From Mesostigma viride (Eukaryota > Streptophyta > Mesostigmatophyceae > Mesostigmatales > Mesostigmataceae): a DNA stretch of 64,000 nucleotides. Positions 1 to 10,100 of this stretch are shown in pieces (position 1 is the first letter of the stretch; every line of letters starts with the position of its first letter). A program made the position numbers and the translations under genes. A model generated the notes under the pieces. The model worked only from the letters and a program-made list of their open reading frames with translations. It was not told where the DNA came from and made no database searches. The stretch covers positions 6,261,323 to 6,325,322 of the forward strand of contig RPFO01000041.1 in NCBI GenBank assembly GCA_009746045.1, in the 5' to 3' direction.

Positions 1-749
1 GCCTCTCTCTGACGCTGCCTGGACGCCCACTGATCCACAGTGCCTGGATTGCGCCTCGGCCTATTGGCGAAGCACCACATCCAAACTGCCACCTGGATCA
101 GGTGGAACTGCATCCGCAGACGACTCTCGAGCAGCGTTTGCGTCCGATGAACATCGATCGCATGCGTCGGCTCATCTGCAGTCAGCTGAAAACGCTGACG
201 AATGATCCAGCCGTTCACCGAGATGAACGCTGGGATGTCATCTTCCCCTATGGGGAGAAGATACGGTAAGCGCCCGAACTCGACAGGCGGCGGAACATGT
301 GCACCGTATCGGTCGATGTCCAGGATGGCCATCTGTCGGCCCACCGAGAGATTACCAGACGTCGCCGGCGTCTGGGAAGAAATCTCTAGCGAAGGCCGTG
401 GCCTCACAGGCTGCACCTCCCCGTCCTCTTCCGAGGAGTCGCTTCGTTCACGAACCCCATCACCTGCGATGGGGGAATTACGTGCCCGGGGGTCCTGCCC
501 CCCGGGTGCCATGGCGGACGAGCCGCCAGTGGCAAACGGGCGTCCGCTCGCCATCCCCCGGGCGCCGGTCCCCACCTGCGGGGTCCGACGCCTGGGGTGA
601 TCGGCGACCACCGTGCGGAAGGTGACGCTAGGCGTCACCCTCGGTGCATCGTTGGCGGGGGGCGAACCCTCCGGCGAGAGTCGGGGGGATGTGCGCCTGG
701 CAGGCGCCTTCCCCTTGTTGTTGTTGTCCTTGACGTTGTTGGAAGCCAT
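1..749 (-). CDS. gag: Gag-like N-terminal ORF of an LTR element, cut by the window edge
   Basis: An open frame of 249 codons starts at an ATG at 749 and runs off the left end without a stop. It begins with an Asn/Lys-rich stretch (MASNNVKDNNNKGK), then a long Pro/Ser/Arg-rich disordered region, then a more ordered part from about residue 135 (VGRQMAILDIDRYG) ending in a Trp-rich segment (VAVWMWCFAN) at the edge. No zinc knuckle is reached. It lies 42 nt downstream of a putative LTR (792-1247) of the AGTT...AACT type. CopD at the right end starts its gag with a similar Asn/Lys-rich leader after the same kind of LTR. I infer the structural protein of an AGTT-type copia-like element. A host gene is less likely given the LTR. 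No domain family can be named from what is visible. Confidence 0.5.
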   Translation of the reverse strand, partial: MASNNVKDNNNKGKAPARRTSPRLSPEGSPPANDAPRVTPSVTFRTVVADHPRRRTPQVGTGARGMASGRPFATGGSSAMAPGGQDPRARNSPIAGDGVRERSDSSEEDGEVQPVRPRPSLEISSQTPATSGNLSVGRQMAILDIDRYGAHVPPPVEFGRLPYLLPIGEDDIPAFISVNGWIIRQRFQLTADEPTHAIDVHRTQTLLESRLRMQFHLIQVAVWMWCFANRPRRNPGTVDQWASRQRQRE

Positions 750-791
750 GTTTTTTGTTTTTCGGAAAAAATAAAAAAGCTTTTCAGTCCA

Positions 792-1247
792 AGTTGGAAC
801 GCGTCTAAAGACGAGGGACAACTGTCGAGAGCTGAAATGGAACGATGGTTGTATTAGCAATAATACAATGAGAGTAGTGTAAGCTTGAGGGCTCAGAATG
901 GAACGTCTGGGCAAACTCGGGTGCTGCGGCACTCCCCAGTGCTACGCCTATATGCCTATGGCAGTGCTACCTGCAGCACCTACCGGTGGACAACTGGACA
1001 CTGCAATGCCATGCGACCACGTCACTAGCATCAACTACACTCGGCCCGTCAGACCCGGATAACCCGGATCTGGCGGGTCAAGCTAGAGCCTAGGAACAGT
1101 CTGGCACTAACTGCACGTCAGTCCACATGACACCTCAGTACCGTACACCCTGCCGTACAGTACTGAGGTGTCCCGCTCAGCCGCGGTAGGCAATACGCGG
1201 CGCGCAGGCCGGAAATCCGTGTGTCAGCCTAAGCATCTCATCTAACT
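792..1247 (-). repeat. Putative LTR of the left-end element, AGTT...AACT type
   Basis: Read on the minus strand this 456-bp segment starts AGTTAGATGAG and ends TTCCAACT, the terminal pattern that repeated LTR pairs and TSDs prove for Cop1, Cop2 and Cop3. The sequence just inside begins TGGACTG, and the gag-like ORF starts 42 nt further. Only one copy is in the window, so the boundaries are inferred from termini alone. A TSD of AGGAC (1248-1252) would be predicted on the far side of the element. Confidence 0.5.
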
Positions 1248-1610
1248 AGGACAACAGGAGCAATAAAGAGTTAGATAGCGAAAAAAGGTGTACCATTCCA
1301 GGGGTTATGCTGGGGGGAAGCCTGCATTGCACCATCCGTGACTGCAATGTCAGGTTGGGTCTGTATCGGGTGTCATGGTGACTTCCGGTCACCGAGTTAT
1401 GCGAGAGCCTGTTCCTCCGCAGGATCGCATGGTTAAAGGTGTAAAGGGTGAGTAGAAACAGCACTACCAGGAAGCGTCCAGCTTCCTGAGCTGTTCTACT
1501 GCTATTCCAGGTCCATTTGTAGTGAGCCGTCACGCTATTCTGTATGCCTCTAGGCATCAGCCGTACTTCCTGTACGCCTTGCCAGCCGACATCACAGATA
1601 GCGTGGCGGG
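1248..1610. other. No gene recognised
   Basis: Only short frames with no family resemblance are present. The segment is the target side of two insertions, the left-end LTR element and hAT-1. The last 8 bp (1603-1610, GTGGCGGG) form the left target duplication of hAT-1. Confidence 0.5.
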
Positions 1611-3251
1611 CCGCGTTGGTCCGTACGGCAACTCGGATAAGAAAGTACGCCGTATTGTACGGTACCGACGCTTTGGACCGCGTACGCCGTACGATTTTCG
1701 CTGTTTTTCACTTTGGACTTAGCCGATTTCGGAAGTGCGTAGGGTGGGGGGGCAGGTGTCACGCGAGATTGAGGCCCAGGAACCTGTCCGCGGTGCTGAG
1801 ATAGCAGAAATTGCAGCGAGTGCATAGCTACTCCCTAGTAAGATACGCGCGTGACAGTGCACCTTTTTCCTTTTTGACAGGATTTTTTATTGCGTGGGAG
1901 AAAAGCTGTAAGGGGACAGCCTGGCAGAATCATAAGCGTGCAGTTCTAGAAGGACGCGGAAAATTGACGAGGAAAATGGACAAGGAAAATGGACGAGGAA
2001 AATGGAGGGTGGTGCGACGGTTCATGCATTGTGCGCCAGGCAATCACCTACTAAGATGCGACCATGGCGCTGCGTAGAGCCCCAAACGACAGAAAAGTAG
2101 AGGAGTATCAACACCTCCATCTGATTGACGAGGTGGAAAAGACCGTTCATGGGGAAGAGGTGGTAGTCGGCCAGAGGTGGGCGTGCAAGCTGTGCGATTA
2201 CAAGTTCGGCAGGCCTGGCAGCTTTAGCAAGGATCGCGCTGTCGGCCATCTCGGCCACATCCCCAACAAGGGAGCCGCGTTTTGCAAGGAGTCCGGGAAT
2301 GTAGAAGGCCTGATCGGGAGGCTTCAGGCGGCTGAGGCAGCCCGGTTGGAAAGGAGAGAGCTGAGGGCAGCCCTCGGTGCCCGCGTTGCCAAGGCCCTTC
2401 TGCCTGCCGCTGCCCCGGGTGCTGGCCCTTGTGGCTCTGGCAAGGCAGTGCAGAAGACGATTCCACAGTGCTTTTCCAGGCATATCATTGGCAGTTGACA
2501 GCGGTATCTGGGCATGCCCAGATAACTGCAGTTTGCCATATAATTTTTCTCAGGAATGCCCTGGTAGTTGACGGTGTGTTTTCGGGGCTACTTGCCACTT
2601 CGTATTTACTTTTTCGGGCATTTCCTTGGCAGTTTATTGTGTGGTTCATTCTGCATGGGTTGATTGCCATTTTATTTTTCAGGGATTCATGGCATGCACT
2701 TGTTGTCATTGTGCAGCAAAGCTGCCGACTGTAGTGCTATCACATCCACTGCATCAACTAGGCAGAGATCTGGGTGCATTATACCATATTCAATCATGCA
2801 TTATATTGAGTTGATGGCATTCATGCAAATTTTGTAAAGGCTGATGCATTATAATTAAAGGGTATTATAATAAAAGAGACCGGTGTTAAATGGTCAATAA
2901 TTTGCATGACCACAATATACACATGTATACTTGAAGGATGTATTGCAATGTAAATCCAAGTGTGGCAGGTGGCAAGTCACTACCACTATATGTTCATTAA
3001 TGAATAGCATAGAATAATTATATAGGAGTAACATTTGTTGGCTGCAGGGTCACACATCCTTGGAATACCCCGTACTTTTCAGCATTCGCCTCAAAAATAC
3101 CCCGTACTTCTTAACCACAACTTGAAAAATACCCGTACTGCCGTACTGCGTATTTTTTCCCGTATTTTTTACCCCTCCTGAAAATACCCGTACTTTTGCA
3201 GTACGCGCGGGTTTTACCGAATACCCCGTACTGCCGTACAGACCAACACGG
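1611..3251 (+). mobile_element. hAT-1, decayed hAT-like DNA transposon
   Basis: The ends are inverted repeats: CCGCGTTGGTCCGTACGGC on the left and the complement of CCGTGTTGGTCTGTACGGC on the right. The flanks are near-identical 8-bp duplications, GTGGCGGG (1603-1610) and GTGGCGGC (3252-3259), as expected for hAT. Subterminal regions are rich in GTACGGCAGTACGG-type repeats. Inside is the start of a BED-finger transposase (2064-2498). A diverged sister copy with the same layout lies at 27806-29351. Relative to it, the stretch from about 2475 to 2830 has no match. The transposase is far too short to be active. Confidence 0.7.
2064..2498 (+). pseudogene. Truncated BED zinc-finger N-terminus of a hAT transposase
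   Basis: The ATG has a good context (accATGG) and opens 144 codons. Residues 40-66 form a BED-type finger, with Trp then CKLCDYKF and a following HLGH pair. It is the DNA-binding head that recognises transposon ends in hAT transposases. An Ala/Leu-rich helix follows (about 82-113). The frame then leaves the homologous sequence seen in hAT-2, losing the FFYENGIPF block that begins the catalytic region in the sister copy. The RNase H-like catalytic core and dimerisation domain are missing. The call rests on the finger, the terminal inverted repeats and the sister copy. Confidence 0.6.
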
Positions 3252-3977
3252 GTGGCGGCTCAAGGACCAAATAAAAGTTGCTTATATGGGTATCGTCAGA
3301 CGCACCTTTTCACGGCGAATCCGGCGGTATGTCGCGGGTCGCGGATGGCCGAAGCTATCGCCTGCTATCCTCTACGCCGCCATAGCCTCGCTACGTCTTT
3401 TTTGCAGTCCCTTGTTGTTGGATGGCTTTTTAATGGCGAACCCAACTTAAGGCTGATGGCTGTACTAGTAAAAACCCAACGGCGTGAAGGGGCTTCTAGC
3501 GCGGTGTGGCACTGATTTTTTACTGCCGCGACTTGGACCACCGGCGCGGGATTAAACTCAACCCTCAACAGGGTTTCCGCGCCATCCAACACTATCAGCA
3601 TCTATAAAATTCATTGCAGATCTTGGTCAATCGGGCGCTGAAATCAGTCATCATAATTGTATTATGTACATGGGCAAACGGCTTGTTGTTCAAACGCGTT
3701 CGTCACATTAGAACCCATCATAAATGCGACACAATGGCCGACAAAACTCATAAGGCCAAATGGAACGCACTGTTTTCGGGCAGCGGGGCAGCGTCCAGCA
3801 AAAAGCAGAAACGAGACACCACAGGCGAGAAGGCAGGTGGCAAGGGCAAGCTGTCAAACCAGCGACGCTACATATGACATCATCCAACTCCTGGAAAAGG
3901 GCTGGTCTAAGGCATCCGTGATGATGAAAGTAAATATGAACATTTGGTACCAATAGCCCTCATCATGGTCTTGTGTA

Positions 3978-4175
3978 CTAAGCGACAACCTCTGCAACTT
4001 TCATGATGCCATTGTCTATGAATGGGCTCAAGGCAGCGGCCTCCGGTTTGGCCACCCGGCCAATATGGCTGTGGTCAGCCTTTTGAACGGCTATGGCCTT
4101 CTTGTCGTAAGGGTTGCTGCGCTCGATCTCTGACATGGCGACATATTTCGCCGGGATCAGCAATGTTGTTGGCAT
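3978..4175 (-). pseudogene. HIRAN-like domain fragment
   Basis: The 65-residue frame contains SEIERSNPYDKKAIAVQKA followed by HIGRVAKPEAAALSPFID. This matches the HIRAN signature: Arg/Glu then NPYD, a small residue, then AI-V, then IG-V and a helix ending in a leucine/isoleucine-Asp. HIRAN domains bind 3' DNA ends and occur in Rad5/HLTF-type helicases and as accessory modules in mobile elements. The ATG at 4175 is probably not the true start, because the first strand of the fold should lie upstream in another frame. No helicase or nuclease domain is near. I read it as a gene or element fragment. Confidence 0.45.
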
Positions 4176-4313
4176 TCACGTGCAAACCGTTCACCGTTAT
4201 TATACCAGTCCTGGTGACAGTGGCCATGGACGGGATTACTGTTTGCGTCGATGCTAGGCGGGGAAGACGAGGCTAGAGGGTAAATAGCCACGATTACCGC
4301 GCATAGAACGCGC

Positions 4314-4463
4314 ATGTTTGAATACCGCATCCACTCTCTCTCCCTTCTTTGGACTGCCACGCAGAACAAGAGGCGGTGGCAGAAGATTGTCAAGGCTCAC
4401 ACGCCCGACCCTGTGGGCAAGCCACCTCCCCCCAAGAGGCCGAGGAGGCGTTTTGATGAGTAG
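4314..4463 (+). other. Short basic ORF, unrecognised
   Basis: Forty-nine codons from an ATG at 4314 end in a Pro/Arg-rich tail (PPPPKRPRRRFDE) that resembles a nuclear localisation signal. Upstream residues include a Trp and a basic patch (NKRRWQKIV). This could be the C-terminus of a degraded transposase or nothing at all. There is no second copy in the window to test it. Confidence 0.2.
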
Positions 4464-5218
4464 GGTAGTTAGGATTTTTCTAGACTAGATAGCCTCCTGG
4501 TCTGTCTGTAATATGGAGGCAGATGGTGCGCAAGGATAGATGGCAAGTAGTGATGAAGGAGACCACCCCCAATCCTGTGGGGGCTCCGCGTGTGACCAAG
4601 TATGACATTCATAGCGATTCGGGCCGCGGTGCCCACACCCCTGTAACTAGGACCTAGCCATAACTAGGACCTAGTAGATAGCTTCACTACAATACGGTTC
4701 GTAGGAGACGCGAAATGAGTGAGAATGTTACCCGAGCGGTAACGAGGATTCGCACCGTTGATTTTAACATATGTTTCTTTTTTTGCGCCATTTGGCGAGC
4801 ATCGACTGGAGCCTGAACCTAGCGGGGGGAATCGTGCGGGGGAATCTTGCGGGGAAAAATTCCGAACGTGAATTTAGCGAAGTCCTACTACATTTTGCTG
4901 GGGTACACGGTACTACAGTTTCGTCACTGAAAATTTTCTGTAGTTGCGTTGGTGTTTCGTACGTTCCGCAGAAATTTTCGTGTTCAGTACCCAGATCACA
5001 ATTTGATCCGGGCGCAAAATGGTTGGCTGTACGGTACGAACCAAAAACGAAATTTTAGTATCTAAGTTCCGCAGCGCTTGCTGAATTTGCCCCGGAAGCC
5101 CGGGGGCACTTTCCCCGCTGAAAAAGGTGTCCGCGGAAGCGTATTGTAGTGTATACAATCCATTCCATCCCATGTTCCCCTCCCACTGAGGACTTATGCT
5201 CACGTGACGCAGTCACGT

Positions 5219-5563
5219 TGTTAAATTACGGAGGAGGAGGAAAGATCTTTGAGCCGTTTCGACCTCAATATATATTGTATTAATGATTAAATTGCGTAGT
5301 GACCAAAGACATGGCCAACAAGGCCTTCCTAACAAGGGAATCGACCCAACAAGGGTGACGACTCCGACCAACAAGGTCTTTCCAACAAGGAATTCCCAAC
5401 AAGGGTGTGAGTTGGACCAACAAGGTGACTTTCATTAGAAAATAGATTACGTTTTTATATCTTGTGTCGACCAAGGCATCGATGCTGAAAAGATGCAGAT
5501 AAGATGAACTCATAGATGCCGATAAGGTGTCTCGAATGTTCTAGAGCATCATCGAGAAGATAA
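5219..5563 (-). repeat. GagE left LTR, outer part
   Basis: It starts TGTTAAATTACGG next to the CACGT duplication. The sequence 5240-5558 is matched by 14162-14205 joined to 26682 onward, the other LTR. Its last five bases, GATAA (5559-5563), are the target duplicated by Cop1. It contains a cluster of CAACAAGG motifs (about 5308-5425) that also occurs in the other copy. Confidence 0.8.
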
Positions 5564-5839
5564 AGTTGTACTGTGTAGTTCTACTCAGTACCATAAATCC
5601 TAGTGTGGACGCCGCGCCGTCAGCATCTTTGCTGCGCCGGAATCTTGTAAACGGCATCTAGCGTCGCGCCGAGGAATCTCGGACTATGTTAAGCAAGTCC
5701 AATGCGCGGTGATAAGTTAATGAGAAATAAATGCAACGTGACGGCGGACGAGGTAGCCGCCTGCGTGTTTCTCTGCGTAGCACCAAAGCACTTGCCTCTC
5801 GACGAAGAGCGTTGGTATCCAAAACACATTATTGCAACT
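5564..5839 (+). repeat. Cop1 5' LTR
   Basis: 276 bp, AGTTGTACTG...TTGCAACT. It is followed by TGTACTCAAG, which has no obvious match to a tRNA 3' CCA end, unlike the TGGTATCG sites next to the GagE and GagT LTRs. It differs from the 3' LTR at about 1% of positions. Confidence 0.9.
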
Positions 5840-5866
5840 TGTACTCAAGAAAGAACATTTTCAAAA

Positions 5867-7093
5867 ATGTTCCGGACGGGCCTGACAATGCCGTCGTCCA
5901 AAATCAAACACAAAATCAAGCTGCCGAATCTCGGAGCCCTGGGCTCGAAGGGCGTGGGCACACTCCGCAAGCCCACCGCGAGCGAGATTCAGAGGAATCT
6001 GAACGAAGAATTTGCCAAGCAGGATAGCCCCGCAGTGGTGGACACTGCGGCGGAGGAAACTGCACCTGCAGCTGCCCGTGCAGCGGAGCTGCCAAGTGGA
6101 TCACAGGCGGCTGGGCTGCGCACTGCAAGCCTAGACCGTGCTGCCCGCATCCTCTGGATGAAGGAGCAAAAGGTGATCGAGGAGCGAATTCCTGCGCCGA
6201 TTCCAGCGGCTCCTGAGCCATCAGAGAAGGTGAAAGAACAGTTTATTTTGAACCTGCGCAAGTGGCACAGTGATGTCCAAGACATGGTAGCCAAGCCTAT
6301 CGAATTGCTGAGGCGCAATCGGCTGGCCACCGAGGGTTACAAGGTCGTATCCGACCTGATCGAGATAGCCTACAAGGAGGACCGGAGCTGGGAAGAATTC
6401 ATGGCTAGCCTTGAGAAGAATCTCCTGAAGACGGGGCTAATGCGCCTCGTCGCAGATGCAGTGAGTATTCTAAAGTTTGATCTGAATCGGAAGGTAGACA
6501 TCAGCCAGGCAACGCTCGACTACGAGCAGAAACTGGCGTTGTCGTCCTGCTCGCCAGGTGACGCCTTCTCGGTGGTAATGTTTCTGGCAAAGGGCATCAT
6601 GTCTGGTAGCCTGTCTGAGTCCGCCCTCCAGGGCATGTCGGGAACACTGACTGTCGACAAGCTAGCAAATAGGGCAGAGGCTTTCCAGATTATTCGCAAT
6701 TCTGTTGCTGTGCCGGCTGCCGCCAAGGCATTGGTGGCAGCGGGCATTTCTGACCCTCTTTCCTCTGCTGCAGCGCCCATTGCAAGAATTCATGGTGCAG
6801 GTGAAGAGAAGTGTGGCCGATGCCAGGGCACCGGGCATGTGTGGTCGGATTGCCCAGCCAACACGAAGGCTGGTCCGAATGTGCGGCTGTGTGGCGCCTG
6901 CCACCAGCCAGGGCACTTCGCCAAGGACTGCAAGCACACACGCGGTCCGCAGGGCAAGAAGCGCCCGCCCAAGCCGGCTGGCAACATGCGGCCCAAGAAG
7001 GCCAAGTGGAACAAATGGCAGAGGCAGGGGAACACCCAGGCCACACCTGCTAACACTCATGTGCCTGTCCCTGCTCCCTCTGCAGCAAACTAG
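5867..7093 (+). CDS. gag: Cop1 Gag with two zinc knuckles
   Basis: The first ATG after the LTR (5867) opens 408 codons. This is the capsid/nucleocapsid precursor that packages element RNA in virus-like particles. The N-terminal 130 residues are Ala/Pro-rich. A helical capsid-like region follows (about 130-310, including the WHSDVQDMV segment). Then come two CX2CX4HX4C knuckles, CGRCQGTGHVWSDC and CGACHQPGHFAKDC, and a basic tail. The frame also reads open upstream into the LTR, but that part is LTR sequence, so 5867 is preferred. The stop at 7091-7093 lies inside the pol frame, which is open from 7054. The overlap is about 40 nt and pol is in the -1 frame relative to gag, so pol is probably made by -1 frameshifting. 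Confidence 0.85.
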   Translation: MFRTGLTMPSSKIKHKIKLPNLGALGSKGVGTLRKPTASEIQRNLNEEFAKQDSPAVVDTAAEETAPAAARAAELPSGSQAAGLRTASLDRAARILWMKEQKVIEERIPAPIPAAPEPSEKVKEQFILNLRKWHSDVQDMVAKPIELLRRNRLATEGYKVVSDLIEIAYKEDRSWEEFMASLEKNLLKTGLMRLVADAVSILKFDLNRKVDISQATLDYEQKLALSSCSPGDAFSVVMFLAKGIMSGSLSESALQGMSGTLTVDKLANRAEAFQIIRNSVAVPAAAKALVAAGISDPLSSAAAPIARIHGAGEEKCGRCQGTGHVWSDCPANTKAGPNVRLCGACHQPGHFAKDCKHTRGPQGKKRPPKPAGNMRPKKAKWNKWQRQGNTQATPANTHVPVPAPSAAN

Positions 7094-7116
7094 ATAGCCC
7101 ATGTTGGGACGATGAT

Positions 7117-10100
7117 GTGTTTACCACTAATCTAGCTGCATGTGATGAGCTGGGTAGTTGTGTAGACAACAATTCTGCTGCGTGCATTGCTGCTGTGTTG
7201 CGTAGCGGCTTGTGCACAGACATTGTTACGCCTGCGGCAACGCGGGACCATGAACCCCCACCGACCAGTAATGCTGGTACTATGCAAGCTGGACTCATGC
7301 ACGTCGACCGTGACGATGGGGGGTCACTGGCCACACCAGGTGAAGTCCTTTCCTTGACTGCTGTTGCTGCACGCTTGCATCATGTGTTAGGCCATGGGAC
7401 CCACGCTATCCGTTTTGCACGGGCACTGGCACCGGGGACTAAGTTGGCTAGCACGGTGCAGTCCATGTACAGTGGTTGTCACCAGTGTCAGTCCACTGCG
7501 CCTAAGCGTGCACGTAGGCATGTCAAACACCCACCCCTTGAGCGTGGTCACTTGGTGTGTGACATTTTGTTCCAGGACCAGGCTGTCTACTTGCTGGGAA
7601 TAGACAGATTTTCCCATTTTGTTTCAGTTGTCCCACTCAAGTCACAGCATGTTGGGGACCTCCTTGAGGGGATAGACCTGTTGGACTCCATGTTTAGCAT
7701 GGTTACAGGGATGCAGTTTGATCAGCAATTCAAGTGGGCTGCCAAGGAACCTGGATATGAGTTTGTGGGAACAGTGGGGCGTGAGGACCACGAGTCACAA
7801 GGGATAGCGGAGAGAGCGGTACAGGAGTTTAAGCTGCTTGCTACCCGACGTGGGGACCACATGCCACACAGTGAATTCTCTAGTCGGCTCTTGTGGGCAC
7901 TTGCCGTGTGTCGAAGTTTGAACAACCGTGTGCTGATGTCGACACAGGATGGGGTGTTGGTGACTGCCGAGGGTTTGCAGTTTGGCCAATATCACGATGT
8001 GGTGGTGGATGTGTACAAAGACCACCTAGCATCCCGTTTTCAGCGCCTTGTCCAGTTGGATAGGCGACGTGGGGCTTATGAGCCCAGTGTGGGGCATGAT
8101 GTTTGGCTGCACAAGGAAGGTGCCCTGGGTAAGCGTGGCAGGTGGCTTGGTCCAGCCAAGGTAATTTCTTGTGATGCTGCTATGCGTAAATGCGTGGTGG
8201 ACTATGAGGGCACTGAGGTCACTATGGCTTGGAATAGGGTGAAGCCCTACATGCGTGATGTGGAGGCTTGGTCTAGAGTGTTGGAGTTGTACTCCGACCC
8301 TAGCAGGCTCTCTAGCACTGTGACTCCTCCTTCCTCTTCGGCTCCTGTATGTGACAATGCAGGGGACAGTGGTACTAGCGCGCCTAGTGGGGAAGCTGAG
8401 TTGGAGTTGCAGAGTGGGGACTATGATGATGATGTTGCTGTGGTAGCACACCACTTACACACCCTAGGGGTAGAACAGGCAGAGAGCTTGCGCGACAGCT
8501 TGCCTAACCTCCCCCCTTCTGGCGTTGGTCGGGAGGATCCCTGCGTTGGTAGGGATAGTACTCAGGGCAGTTCCTGTCTTGAGCGCCCAAGCCGTAAGGG
8601 CTTTCTCACCCTTGCTGTAGAAAGGTTGATGCGTAAACCTCCTACAGACGCTTTGCAAAATCCCGTCAAGGCAGCGATGGTATCCGCATTTGGTACCCTG
8701 GGTGATCAGCATGGTATGAGGATGTTGGTAGATACGCAGGCGAGAACCTCCATTGTCTCATCCCTGCACTACAATCCTGTGAGACCCTCAGTGCACTGGG
8801 AGTGTGTGACTGATTTTGCTGGCTCAACGAAGTTCCCTGTCCTTGGTGTCATTGATGTCAATGTGATGGGGGTGCTAGTTGAGTTTTGCGTGGTGGAAGG
8901 GTATAGTGGTCCACCAATCCTTGGTCAGAACTTCCTTGTACGGGAGGATGTCTGGGTCAACTCCACCTGCTTGCGGCGGGAGGGGCATGCTGATCTGCCT
9001 CTTGAGGACTATGCTGTCATGTCTGACTGCCAACTTGTTGCTGTCATAGGCAACATTCGGCACGTGAACTATGCCCGTGAGAGTGATGTGCCGTTGGTAA
9101 CTCAGTTGTTGCTTCCTAAACGTCCTAGCTTGGCTAGTCTCGGCATTGGACGTCATGATGTTGCTACCCAAAGCCCTATCTCTTACCATGATGCTGACGT
9201 GGAGTGTCAAACGGAGGAGGGGCTAGATGGGTGGACTAAGGCCATTATTGCGTCAGGTGAAAGGTGGCTTGCATACCGTGCTGTTGAACCGGTTGATGAA
9301 GTGCCCAGTGGTGCTCGCCTTTTGCGCCACAAGTGGACTTTGGAGCGTAAGTTGGTGCCTGACACAACAACTAGGGTGCCTTTTGTTCGCCCGGTGGTCC
9401 TAGAATTTTCAGGTACTAGTGATCTTCCGGACAATGCCATCTCAGCACCTGGGTTGATCAAGGATAATTGGCGCATGGTCCTGTCCTTCTACCTAGGCCA
9501 GCTCAACAAGGGACTTCCGTATGAGTCAGCCCTCATGGATTTCAGCAAAGCTTTTTTGAATGGTGATCCCAAGCTCGCTGAGAATGTGTGGGCTGGCACG
9601 ACCCGCTTGTATGTGCGCTGTCCTCCCTTGTGGCAGCCTATCATGGGCAAGAAGTTTCTCCGTCTCTTGAAGGGTGTTGACGGTACTGTGACAGGTCCTC
9701 GGATTTGGCGCCTTTGCCTCGAGCGTCTTTTGCTTGATGTGATGCACATGTACTATCATGACCTGGACCCCTCTCTGTTTGTTGGCTCATGGGAGGGGCA
9801 GCCAGTTTTTGTGTTCATTCATGTCGATGATGTGGACTGCATGGGCCCCACACCGTGGCTAGACTGGTTTTGTGCCACTGTTGCTCAGCACTTCCCGGTC
9901 GGCAAGGTCATTCGCCGCGTCTTGGACAAGTATGTCAAGTTCTGTGGCGTCGACACTATGCTCACCAAGGATGCCTCTGGCAGATATGTGATGAAGCTGC
10001 GTGCAGCGGGGGACTATGTTCAGGAGCTCATCACTCAGCTTTCATCCCTTACTAGTCAGTATATTCAGCCTGCTGAGTGTGGTTCTCTGCGGGGTAAGCT

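Larger units (their letters stand above)
3252..5218. other. Decayed intergenic stretch between hAT-1 and GagE
   Basis: No intact gene is visible. The stretch holds a HIRAN-like fragment on the minus strand (3978-4175), a small basic plus-strand frame (4314-4463) and scattered short frames. The last five bases (CACGT, 5214-5218) are the left target duplication of GagE. Joining this flank to 27349 onward restores the sequence before the 22-kb insertion. Confidence 0.5.

Noticed and set aside
202-857. Plus-strand frames near the left end as genes
   Set aside because: They oppose the minus-strand gag-like frame that follows an LTR and have no recognisable domains.
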